Assembly (NCBI RefSeq): GCF_042677945.1
Contig: NZ_JBHUDN010000003.1
Source of the DNA: Haloplanus litoreus
GTDB taxonomy: Archaea > Halobacteriota > Halobacteria > Halobacteriales > Haloferacaceae
DNA length: 64,000 nucleotides
Strand: one strand, 5' to 3'
Of this stretch, positions 51,472 to 58,802 are shown piece by piece. The first letter of the stretch is position 1, and every line of letters begins with the position of its first letter. The notes beneath the pieces are model-generated. The model saw nothing but the letters and a program-made list of their open reading frames with translations, did not search any database and was not told where the DNA came from. The translations under genes were made by a program, and so were the position numbers.

Positions 51472-51561
51472 CGTTCGGAGGTAGCGGACGGGCGAATAAA
51501 AAGAGCGTGTCTTCGATAGCCCACCGGTCCGCATATGGTGGTCGGGTCCCGAAGGATGCCC

Positions 51562-52707
51562 ATGCGAAACGTGGACGCCGCGGGCCTCGGCATCGGCGAC
51601 GACTACCCGCCCCGACTCATGGGGGTGTTGAACGTCAGCGAGGAATCCCCCTACGAGCCGAGCGTCTTCGACGACCCCGGCGAGGCGGCCGCGTACGTCG
51701 ACGCGGAGTTGATCGGCGAGGGCGCCGACATCGTCGACGTGGGTCTCGAATCCGCGAACAAGCGCTTCGAAGTGCTCTCGGCGACGGAGGAACTCGACCG
51801 CCTCGACACCGCGGTGCAGGCCATGGAGAGCGTCTCCGGCGACGCCATCTTCTCCATCGAGACGCGCTATCACGAAGTCGCCGCCGCGGCCCTCGACGCC
51901 GGCTTCGACATGGTGAACGACATCTGCGGCTTCGCCGACCCCGAGATGCCGCGGATCTGTGCGGACCGTGACGTGGCGGTCGTGAAGATGGCCAGTCCAC
52001 CGGATCTGACCCGCCCCGGCGCCGTCGAGGCGGTCGACGACATCTACGACGCGCTACAGCGCGAGGGACTCACCGACAAGACCATCGTCGACCCCGCGTT
52101 CGGCGGGTGGAGCGAGGCGAAGACGCTCGAAGACGACCGCGAGACCTTCCACCGCCTCCGGGAGTTCCGCGCCCTCGACCGCCCCATCCTCGTCTCGATC
52201 AACCGCAAGAACTTCCTGCGTGACCTCGCCGGGCGGCCGACGGAGGAGGCCCTGCCCGTGAGCCTCGCCGCCACCGCGATGGCCGTCGAACGCGGCGCGC
52301 ACGTGATCCGCACCCACGACGTGGCCGAGACGCGCGATGCCGCCCTCGTCGGCGACGCCTTCGCCCGTGACCGACTGCGCGAGAGCGACGGCGACGTGAC
52401 CGTCGAACAACTCGACGTGACGACTACCCGGGAGATGGGCCGCCACCTCGACGGCGTCGGCGGGGACAGGTCGGCCGTCAGCCGTGGCGTCACCCGCGTG
52501 TTCGAACTCGCCGGTCTCTCGCCGACGGAGCGCGAAACGCTCCTGGACGCCGCCCGGGGGACGCCCGTGACCGTCGCGGGCGGGGAGACCGATCGACGAC
52601 TGGTTGCGGGGACACCGGTCGACCTGTCCGCCCTCGCCGAGGCCGCTACCGGGCGGTCAGACGCACTCGACCGCGCACTCGCCGCCATCGAATCGGTCGA
52701 CGACTAA
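51562..52707 (+). CDS. Dihydropteroate synthase-like protein
   Basis: 381 residues from ATG 51562 (ATG 51556 also possible). LMGVLNVSEESPYEPSVFDD, GADIVDVGLESANKRFEVLS, MVNDICGFADPEM, PILVSINRKNFLRDLAGRPT and VIRTHDVAETRDAA follow the order of DHPS motifs, but with changes (SEESPYEPS where bacterial enzymes have TPDSFSDGG; DVGLES for DIGGEST). The C-terminal 100 residues have no DHPS counterpart. It may make pteroate-type folate precursors; it neighbours the pterin kinase mptE. Confidence 0.75.
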   Translation: MRNVDAAGLGIGDDYPPRLMGVLNVSEESPYEPSVFDDPGEAAAYVDAELIGEGADIVDVGLESANKRFEVLSATEELDRLDTAVQAMESVSGDAIFSIETRYHEVAAAALDAGFDMVNDICGFADPEMPRICADRDVAVVKMASPPDLTRPGAVEAVDDIYDALQREGLTDKTIVDPAFGGWSEAKTLEDDRETFHRLREFRALDRPILVSINRKNFLRDLAGRPTEEALPVSLAATAMAVERGAHVIRTHDVAETRDAALVGDAFARDRLRESDGDVTVEQLDVTTTREMGRHLDGVGGDRSAVSRGVTRVFELAGLSPTERETLLDAARGTPVTVAGGETDRRLVAGTPVDLSALAEAATGRSDALDRALAAIESVDD

Positions 52708-52812
52708 GAGAAAGCTTATGCCAAACGCTTCGAAAACGCAGGCGTGGAAGCCGGGGCGACACACGGGTAGGGGTACTTGGTGTCGTTCCGGCTACTGTGA
52801 CCTTATTGTATA

Positions 52813-53490
52813 ATGGACTACCAGACGTGGGTTTCCGTCTACGAGCGTATCCTCGCGGACTTCGGCTACTCACGCGTGGCCGACGAACGGGCACGGGACA
52901 CGCTCGCGACGCTCGTCGACCCCTTCGACGAGTCGCGTTTCGACCCCGTGGCGGGTGCGACCGTCGCCGTCGCCGGTGCGGGACCGTCGCTCGCCGACGA
53001 GACGGGCGTCGCGGCCGACGCCGACCTCGTGTTCGCCGCCTCCACCGCCGCGAAGACGCTCCGCGACGCCGGCGTCGACGTGGACCTGATGGTGACCGAC
53101 CTCGACAAGACGCCCGCCACCGCCCGTACCCTGACCCGCGAGCACGTCCCCGTCGCCGTCCACGCCCACGGCGACAACGTCCCCGCGGTGGAGGAGTGGG
53201 TCCCCCGACTCGACGGCGAACACGTCCTCCCGACGACACAGGCCGAACCCCGCGGGCCGGTGGCGAACTACGGCGGCTTCACCGACGGCGACCGGGCCGC
53301 CTTCCTCGCCGATGCCTTCGGCGCCGCGAGCCTGCGGTTCTCGGGCTGGGACTTCGACGATCCGTCCGTCGACGCGACGAAACGCAAAAAACTGGGCTGG
53401 GCCGAGCGATTGCTCGAATGGCTCGAACGCCGTCGTGGCGAGCGGTTCGCCGTCCTCGACGGCCGACGTGACGATATCGCGCCGCTCTGA
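52813..53490 (+). CDS. mptE: 6-hydroxymethyl-7,8-dihydropterin pyrophosphokinase, MptE type
   Basis: 225 residues. VAVAGAGPSLADETGV, LVFAASTAAKTLRDAGV, DLMVTDLDKTP, VAVHAHGDNVPAV and GGFTDGDRAAFLA are the conserved segments of the archaeal MptE family (DUF115). It adds pyrophosphate to hydroxymethyl-dihydropterin, the step before dihydropteroate synthase, whose likely gene lies 105 bp upstream. The ATG overlaps the stop of a 31-codon small frame (52718-52813). It ends two bases before the convergent surface-protein gene. Confidence 0.9.
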   Translation: MDYQTWVSVYERILADFGYSRVADERARDTLATLVDPFDESRFDPVAGATVAVAGAGPSLADETGVAADADLVFAASTAAKTLRDAGVDVDLMVTDLDKTPATARTLTREHVPVAVHAHGDNVPAVEEWVPRLDGEHVLPTTQAEPRGPVANYGGFTDGDRAAFLADAFGAASLRFSGWDFDDPSVDATKRKKLGWAERLLEWLERRRGERFAVLDGRRDDIAPL

Positions 53491-53492
53491 GT

Positions 53493-54506
53493 TCAGGCCG
53501 ACGTGTCGCCACCGGAGTCACTGCCGCCGTCGCTCCCGCCCGAATCACTTCCGCCGTCGCTCCCGCCCGAATCACTTCCGCCGTCACTGCCGCCGTCGCT
53601 CCCGCCCGAATCACTTCCGCCGTCGCTCCCGCCCGAATCACTTCCGCCGTCACTGCCACCGTCGCTCCCGCCCGAATCACTGCCACCGTCGCTACTAGTC
53701 GAATCGCTACCCGAGTCGCTGCCGCCCTCACTGCCGTTCGAATCGCTACTGCTGTCGCTACCGCCCGCGTCGCGTCCGCTATCGCCACCGTCCGAGCTAT
53801 CGGCGTCCGACTCGCCGCTCGAATCGCCAGCGTCCGACCCCCCGTCCGCACCGCCACTATCGGAGCTACTGGCATCCGACCCGCTACCCGAACCGTCGGC
53901 CGATCCGCTATCCGAATCACTCGCGTCGGCGCCGTGGGAGTCCGATCCGTCAGGGCCGGTGCCGTCGGCGTCGTCGGAGTCCGACCCGTCGGCCCCGCTA
54001 TCCGAGGCGTCGCCGGACGTATCGTCCGGGCGGTCGGTAGCACCGGTGCCCGCACCCGAGGCGTCGCCGGTGTCGTCCGGTCCGTCCGCGGTGTCGTCGT
54101 CCGTCGGTGCGGCGACGCCGTCGTCGGCGTCGGGTCCGGTCTCGTCGGCACCGTCACCGCCGTTCGGATCCGTGGACGCGTCGCGCTCGTCGGTGTCACC
54201 GTCGGCGCCGGGCCGGGATGCGGCGGGTGCGCTCCTCGGCCCGGGAGCCGAACCGCCGCTGGCGAGCGACGTCCCGGCGAGGCCGGGGCCGGGGCCGCCA
54301 CCGCCGGACGCGTTGGCGCCGGAATCGACCGCGGGGGGTTCGACCCGTGGTTCGATCACGGGGAGGCCGGAGACGTCGACGGCGGCGTCGACACCGCCGG
54401 TGTCGCTGAACACCGCGAGCGTGTAACCGCCGCCGAGCGTCGCGGCGAACACGACACAGGACACCGCGAACAGGGGTAGGATCGCCCGCCCGGTCGCGGC
54501 GGTCAC
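53493..54506 (-). CDS. Surface protein with Ser/Gly/Asp repeat tail, SipW-type signal
   Basis: 337 residues from GTG 54506. The N-terminus has a membrane/signal segment ending in GGGYTLAVFSDTG, the Ala/Phe-Ser-Asp-Thr pattern cut by SipW-type peptidases. The mature part has no globular domain: about 60 residues of Pro/Val-rich sequence, then an Asp/Gly/Ser region, and a final 110 residues almost entirely of GGSDSGGSDGGSD-type repeats. Such tails are extended and highly acidic, fit for spanning the cell-surface layer or a matrix. The gene overlaps the signal-peptidase gene (GTGA). Confidence 0.8.
   Translation of the reverse strand: MTAATGRAILPLFAVSCVVFAATLGGGYTLAVFSDTGGVDAAVDVSGLPVIEPRVEPPAVDSGANASGGGGPGPGLAGTSLASGGSAPGPRSAPAASRPGADGDTDERDASTDPNGGDGADETGPDADDGVAAPTDDDTADGPDDTGDASGAGTGATDRPDDTSGDASDSGADGSDSDDADGTGPDGSDSHGADASDSDSGSADGSGSGSDASSSDSGGADGGSDAGDSSGESDADSSDGGDSGRDAGGSDSSSDSNGSEGGSDSGSDSTSSDGGSDSGGSDGGSDGGSDSGGSDGGSDSGGSDGGSDGGSDSGGSDGGSDSGGSDGGSDSGGDTSA
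53520..53692 (-). repeat. Tandem Gly-Ser-Asp repeat array
   Basis: A run of 27-bp units (containing CGTCGCTCCCGCCCGAATCA on the plus strand) with 12-bp variants CCGCCGTCACTG between some of them, coding for GSDGGSDSG-type repeats at the C-terminus of the surface protein. Copies are nearly identical at the DNA level toward the 3' end and diverge toward the middle of the gene. Confidence 0.85.
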
Positions 54507-55717
54507 GGACGATCACCCCCGTCAGGGGTGAGCGCCCGGGCCGGTTCGTCCTCCGTCGGCGTGGGTGCGGCTGGAGGCGTCGGACCGTAGACGGGCCCCT
54601 CGGTGCCCGCATCGACAGTTCGGTCCTCGACGTCGGTGCCGTCGGTCGTCCCGTCGTCCGTGGCGGTCGCCACCACGTCGGGAGTCTCCTCGGCCGCGGC
54701 CGGAATCGTACAGGAGTAGGTCACGGTACCGTCGAAGACCACGTAGCGGTCGGCGTCCGCACGCAGAAGCGGACGCCCGACGGCGTCGGCGATGCGCCCC
54801 AGATCGGCGGGGGTCCCCACCACGACGCTGGGACCGGCCGTCGTGCCGGGGTCGACGCTAACCTCGGGGGCGGTGACGGGAGGACCGTCGTCGGCCACGA
54901 CCGGCGCGGGCGGCACGAACGAGCGCAGACCGACCACGAGGGCGAACCCCGCGCCCACGGCGACGGCGATACCCACGGTGACTCCGGAGGGACGCGTGTA
55001 TGCCGCGTAACCGGCGTAGACCGCGAAGATCCCGAGGACGGCGCTGGAGAGCGTCAGATCGGCGGGCGTGAACGTGAGCCGATCGTCCGGTGTTCCGCCG
55101 GTCGAAGACGTGTCGGCGCGGCCGCTCGCGGGCGGGACGGTCACGCCGTCGCCGTCCCCGTCGTCGCCGTCGACTTCCGACACCGCTGGCTCGGGCGTTC
55201 GGCCGGACCGGAGCAAGTCGGCAACCTCCGAGGCGATCAACAGGCCGAGTGGGAGCACGACGAGGGCGACGAACCCGGTCGGGGTGTCGACGAACTGGAT
55301 CACGTGCCCGATGAGGGGGATGGTGAACAGCACCCGACCGACCAGACGGTCCGGCGTCACCGGCGTCAGGTCGGCGTCCTCGTTGGCGTCACCTTTGGTG
55401 GCGAACGAGGGGGTGCCGTCCGCGGCCCGTTCGATGTCGATGACGCGGTGAGTCACCGGCACCGTCGCGCCGGCCTGCTGTTCGAAGACGATCACGTCGT
55501 CGACCTCGACCAGGCGGGCCGGCACGTCGTCGACGATGACGACGTCGCCGGGCGCGATGGCCGGTGTCATACTCGCGGTCAGGACGATGTAACTCGCCTC
55601 GGCGCCGACGGTGCCCGGCACCGCGTAGACGACGAAGGGGGCGATCAACGCCAGGAGGCCGACGGCGAGCAACGCTCGGCCGACCGTCCGGCTTCGGGGA
55701 TGGGTAGTGAGGTTCAT
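54503..55717 (-). CDS. sipW: SipW-like ER-type signal peptidase with C-terminal extension
   Basis: 404 residues from ATG 55717. Helix one (about 15-33) is followed by the catalytic box ASYIVLTASMTPAIAPGD (Ser in ASM), VPVTHRVIDI (His in place of the bacterial Lys) and SFATKGDANEDAD (Asp), the ER/archaeal signal peptidase I pattern also found in Bacillus SipW. A second helix lies near 165-185. Beyond about 240 there is an extra region with two helices and a beta-rich end (DRYVVFDGTVTYSCTIP), resembling DUF5305-type membrane proteins. It sits between genes for SipW-type substrates and overlaps both by four bases. Confidence 0.85.
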   Translation of the reverse strand: MNLTTHPRSRTVGRALLAVGLLALIAPFVVYAVPGTVGAEASYIVLTASMTPAIAPGDVVIVDDVPARLVEVDDVIVFEQQAGATVPVTHRVIDIERAADGTPSFATKGDANEDADLTPVTPDRLVGRVLFTIPLIGHVIQFVDTPTGFVALVVLPLGLLIASEVADLLRSGRTPEPAVSEVDGDDGDGDGVTVPPASGRADTSSTGGTPDDRLTFTPADLTLSSAVLGIFAVYAGYAAYTRPSGVTVGIAVAVGAGFALVVGLRSFVPPAPVVADDGPPVTAPEVSVDPGTTAGPSVVVGTPADLGRIADAVGRPLLRADADRYVVFDGTVTYSCTIPAAAEETPDVVATATDDGTTDGTDVEDRTVDAGTEGPVYGPTPPAAPTPTEDEPARALTPDGGDRP

Positions 55718-56919
55718 TCGGTGTCTCCGGTTGGGGGAACGCGCCCCCGGTCGTCTCGGGCCGGACTCCCCGCGGGGGAACCGGCCGGTTCGGTCGCCTC
55801 GTCGTCCACGTCCGGGGTGGCAGGACCGCTCGACTGCGATCCGGTCGACCCACAGGACAGCGTTTCGAGAGCGGTGAAGGTGCCGGCCGCGTCGCTCCAG
55901 TCGTCGAGTTTGACGCCCGCGCCCTCGCAGGCACACTTCGAGAAGTTGCCCGGAACGTCGAGGGGCGTGCCACCCGTCGAGTCGACGGTAACGGTCGTCG
56001 CGCCGCCGGCGTCGAAGCGTCGGTGCTCGGCGCCCGCCTTCACGACGACGTCGGTGATCGGGACGGGCGACGTGAGTTCGAGGACGGAGGCCTCGCCCGG
56101 CACGCCGGTCACGTCGGCGTCGGTCTCCGGGTCACGGACGGTCCAGGTGATCGCCCCGGGGTCGGCTGGGGTCCCGGTACACAGCGAGACGTTGCTGATG
56201 CCGTGCCCCAGATCCGTCACCGCCGGCGGATCCCCCGGCTCCGCGCACGCAGGGAACGCGAATGACGGGTTCACGCCGTCACCCGGACGCCGCGGCGTCG
56301 GGACGTGACGGGACTGCTCGGCGTACACGTCGAGCGTGAACGCGAGCGGTGACGCCGCTCGTAGCGCCCGCACCGCGTCGGGGTCGTCGCGGAGGCCCGT
56401 CGGCGCCCAGACGGCGACCGTCAGACAGACCGTGCCGTCCGGGCCGGGCGACAGAGGCGCCTCCTCGCCGGCCGCGAAGGCCGTGAGCAGGACGCCGCCG
56501 CCGTCGCCGCCGGAGAGTTCGGCGAGCAAGTCGCCGAACGTCCCCGAGAAGGCGATGGCGCCGTCGACGGTCACCCGGGCCGAGAGGTCGTCCTCGACGC
56601 TGGGGTACCGGGGGCACGAGCGGACCCAGACCCATCCGGGGTTCGACTCCGCGCCGAGGCCCAGACAGATCGTCCGCTCGTCGCGGTTGGTGTAGCCGTA
56701 GGCGTCGACGGTGAAGCCCACGGACGCCCGACCGGTGTCGGTGCCGTCGAGCGAGAGCGTCACGGCCCCGGCAGTCACCTCGTTGGGTCCGAGCGTCTCG
56801 CGGTCGGCGAGGTAGGCGGCCGCACCCCGCCCGGTGAGCGCACCGACCGTCCCGACGGTCGACATGGCCGCGAGCAGCGTCCGGCGATTCATGCGCGGGC
56901 CGAGACCGCCGTCGCTCAT
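55714..56919 (-). CDS. SipW-type exported surface protein
   Basis: 401 residues from ATG 56919. After RMNRRTLLAAMSTVGTVGAL the signal ends in GRGAAAYLADRETLGPNEVT, the AY(F/L)xDxE pattern shared by the cluster. A beta-rich body of about 330 residues with paired Cys follows; CTGTP, the CACEG site and ETLSCGST may form disulphides. Its overall sequence is less like the four TasA-like proteins than they are to each other. The C-terminus is Pro/Ser/Asp-rich. It overlaps sipW and the preceding gene by ATGA. Confidence 0.75.
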   Translation of the reverse strand: MSDGGLGPRMNRRTLLAAMSTVGTVGALTGRGAAAYLADRETLGPNEVTAGAVTLSLDGTDTGRASVGFTVDAYGYTNRDERTICLGLGAESNPGWVWVRSCPRYPSVEDDLSARVTVDGAIAFSGTFGDLLAELSGGDGGGVLLTAFAAGEEAPLSPGPDGTVCLTVAVWAPTGLRDDPDAVRALRAASPLAFTLDVYAEQSRHVPTPRRPGDGVNPSFAFPACAEPGDPPAVTDLGHGISNVSLCTGTPADPGAITWTVRDPETDADVTGVPGEASVLELTSPVPITDVVVKAGAEHRRFDAGGATTVTVDSTGGTPLDVPGNFSKCACEGAGVKLDDWSDAAGTFTALETLSCGSTGSQSSGPATPDVDDEATEPAGSPAGSPARDDRGRVPPTGDTE

Positions 56920-57743
56920 GTGCTCGCTCCGAACGGGTTCGTCGTGTCGTCGCAGGCGGTGACCGCGAAGGCGATGTCGAGACGCGCGGAGTCGCTCTGG
57001 ATCACGTTGTTCACGGACGGATCGATGGTCCAACGGATGGCGAGACAGCGCTGTGCCCCCGCGGGGATGCAGGCCGCCTCGACGATACCGAAATCGAGGA
57101 GGACGCCCGCGTCGAGGTCGCCGCCGACCGTCGCCAACGTGCCGCTTCCGATCACGGCCTCCTCGGTGAAGTCACGGCGCCCGTTACAGCCGCCGACGCC
57201 GAGGCGACCGGTGTCGTACCAGAGTTCTACGTCGACGTAGTCCTGGAGTTCCCCATCGTCGACCGAGGTGTCGCCGTCGGTTCGCTCGGGTTCGACCAGC
57301 GAGTTTTCGGCGAACTCGCTGGCGGTGACCTGGAGCCAGGCGCGCGCGTCGGCGTCCTCGGCGCGGAGGCCGATCAACAACAGTCCCTCGTCGCCCGGGT
57401 GGGCGTTCGGGATGTCGAGGACGGGCCCGGCCGGGACGGCGTCGGGACCGGTCACGTCGACGAAGGCGCCGGCCTCGGCCGAGTCGTTGAACGCGGCCGA
57501 CGAGTTCGTCAGCGGCGCTCGATCACCGAAGCGGTTGCTCTCCTCGAGGACGGTCCCGTTGTACCGCTCGTACCAAGCGACCCGGAGATTCGGCCCGCCG
57601 TCGGCGGACTGGGCGTACGTGTACCGCGTGAACGACGGGTCCTCGCGTAGGCGGCCGGCTACCCGCGGCGCGGCCGCGAGGAGTCCAACGCCGCCGATAG
57701 CGGTCAGGAGTCGCCGCCGTGAGAGTGATGAGCCGTGTGTCAT
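56916..57743 (-). CDS. TasA/camelysin-like exported protein
   Basis: 275 residues from ATG 57743. A Tat-like start LSRRRLLTAIGGVGLLAAAP; the SipW cleavage motif is degenerate. The body keeps the cluster pattern: GPVLDIPNAHPGDEG, an EPERTDGD block, DVELWYDTG, a hydrophobic strand, and IRWTIDPSVNNVIQSDSARL. Four Cys occur. A TATA-like CTATACCTAA (57873-57882) gives a leader of about 105 nt that contains two hairpins. It is the first gene of a four-gene overlapping operon ending with the repeat surface protein. Confidence 0.8.
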   Translation of the reverse strand: MTHGSSLSRRRLLTAIGGVGLLAAAPRVAGRLREDPSFTRYTYAQSADGGPNLRVAWYERYNGTVLEESNRFGDRAPLTNSSAAFNDSAEAGAFVDVTGPDAVPAGPVLDIPNAHPGDEGLLLIGLRAEDADARAWLQVTASEFAENSLVEPERTDGDTSVDDGELQDYVDVELWYDTGRLGVGGCNGRRDFTEEAVIGSGTLATVGGDLDAGVLLDFGIVEAACIPAGAQRCLAIRWTIDPSVNNVIQSDSARLDIAFAVTACDDTTNPFGAST

Positions 57744-57769
57744 GGAAATCCCCCCGGGGGGAGACCCAC

Positions 57770-57788
57770 CGGCGGAGTCGAACCGCCG
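57770..57788 (-). promoter_or_regulatory. Leader hairpin with TTCGACT loop
   Basis: On the minus strand CGGCGG-TTCGACT-CCGCCG (6-bp stem, 7-nt loop). It is followed by GGTGGGTCTCCC and then the perfect palindrome CCCCCCGGGGGG, whose right half is the ribosome-binding site of the gene starting at 57743. A matching arrangement precedes the gene starting at 60266. Confidence 0.6.
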
Positions 57789-57846
57789 AAGCGAACCGCA
57801 CCGGATGCGGCCGCCCGTTCGCCGACGTGGGTTGTCGCCGTTTCGC

Positions 57847-57897
57847 CGTACCCCGTATGCGCGGGAGTGAGAGTTAGGTATAGCTCCCGTACCCCGT
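57847..57897. promoter_or_regulatory. Direct repeat CGTACCCCGT flanking the promoter
   Basis: The 10-bp sequence occurs at 57847-57856 and 57888-57897, 41 bp apart (about four helical turns), with the likely minus-strand TATA box (57873-57882) between them. It is a candidate operator pair for the four-gene operon. Confidence 0.45.
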
Positions 57898-57919
57898 TCC
57901 CGTGCCGGGATGGGCGGCC

Positions 57920-58756
57920 CTACTCGACCGGTTCGGTGGCCGTACCGGACGGTTCGGTCGCCGGCAGCGCGGTCGCGAAGGGGTTTCGGCCGACGGCGTC
58001 GTGGCGGCACTGGACCGCCTCGAACCGCAGGTCGAACCGTACGGTGTCGGTGATCGCCCGGTTGTGCCCCGGGCCGTCGAGCGGGAGACACCACGAGAGC
58101 GCGACCGGAACCGGTCCGGCCGCGCCGTCGACGCAGACCGGGGTGCCGTCGTCGTCGACCGTCACCGGCAGGCCGCCCGCCGCGTCGGTGGTCAGCCCCG
58201 CGAGCGTGCCTTCGTAGAGGACCCACTCGTCGTCGCCGTCGTCGCCGTCGCCGTCGGAATCGACCCAGCAGGTCACCTCGACGAAGTCGCCCAGTTCGCC
58301 GACTGCGGGCGTGTCGTCGCCGGCGGCGATCTCCTCGGGCCGGTGTGTGTTCTCCGCGGCCTCGATGAGACCGGCCGCAAACCACAGTCTCGAGGGGTTC
58401 TCACAGACGTAGAGATCGACGTCGACCGACCCGCAATCGCCTGGTTTCACGTCGTCGAGTTCGACGACGGGGACGCTCGCCCCGTCGACGAGGCCGGGCG
58501 TCTCGCAGTCGGCGGCATCGATGCCGGGCGTCCCGTCGGTCAGGTCGCCGTTGTACGTCGAACGGTAGCCGAGTTTGAGGTCGAGACTGCCGGCTGCGAC
58601 GGTGCTTCGGAAGCGTTCGTCGTCGGTGAGGTAGCCGAGCGAACCGACGCCGGCGCCCGCGGCGGNNNNNNNNNNNNNNNNNNNNNNNNNNNNNNNNNNN
58701 NCGACGCCGAGTAGGATCCGCCGTCGTGACAGTCCGAGGGGTGCAGGTGTGTCCAT
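57920..58756 (-). CDS. TasA/camelysin-like exported protein with assembly gap in signal
   Basis: About 278 residues from ATG 58756; 36 Ns (58666-58701) replace twelve codons of the signal peptide after LSRRRILLGV. The frame is the same on both sides. The mature part begins near GSLGYLTDDE (the SipW-type YxTDxE site), and carries VELDDVKPGDCGSVDVDLYV, CENPSRLWFAAG, VTCWVDSDGDG and VRFDLRFEAVQCRHD, the shared motifs of this cluster. At least nine Cys suggest disulphides. It starts 47 bp after the stop of the preceding gene and is probably co-transcribed with it. Confidence 0.8.
   Translation of the reverse strand: MDTPAPLGLSRRRILLGVXXXXXXXXXXXXXAAGAGVGSLGYLTDDERFRSTVAAGSLDLKLGYRSTYNGDLTDGTPGIDAADCETPGLVDGASVPVVELDDVKPGDCGSVDVDLYVCENPSRLWFAAGLIEAAENTHRPEEIAAGDDTPAVGELGDFVEVTCWVDSDGDGDDGDDEWVLYEGTLAGLTTDAAGGLPVTVDDDGTPVCVDGAAGPVPVALSWCLPLDGPGHNRAITDTVRFDLRFEAVQCRHDAVGRNPFATALPATEPSGTATEPVE
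58666..58701. other. Assembly gap (36 N)
   Basis: Lies in the signal-peptide coding part of a TasA-like gene. The paralogous signal peptides nearby are similar (GLGTVGVASAGAGLG type), so the gap probably reflects collapsed near-identical GC-rich sequence. Confidence 0.95.
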
Positions 58757-58802
58757 GTGTTCGTCTCCGGATCGAAGGCGAGCGATCGACGCAGGGCGTC
58801 GA

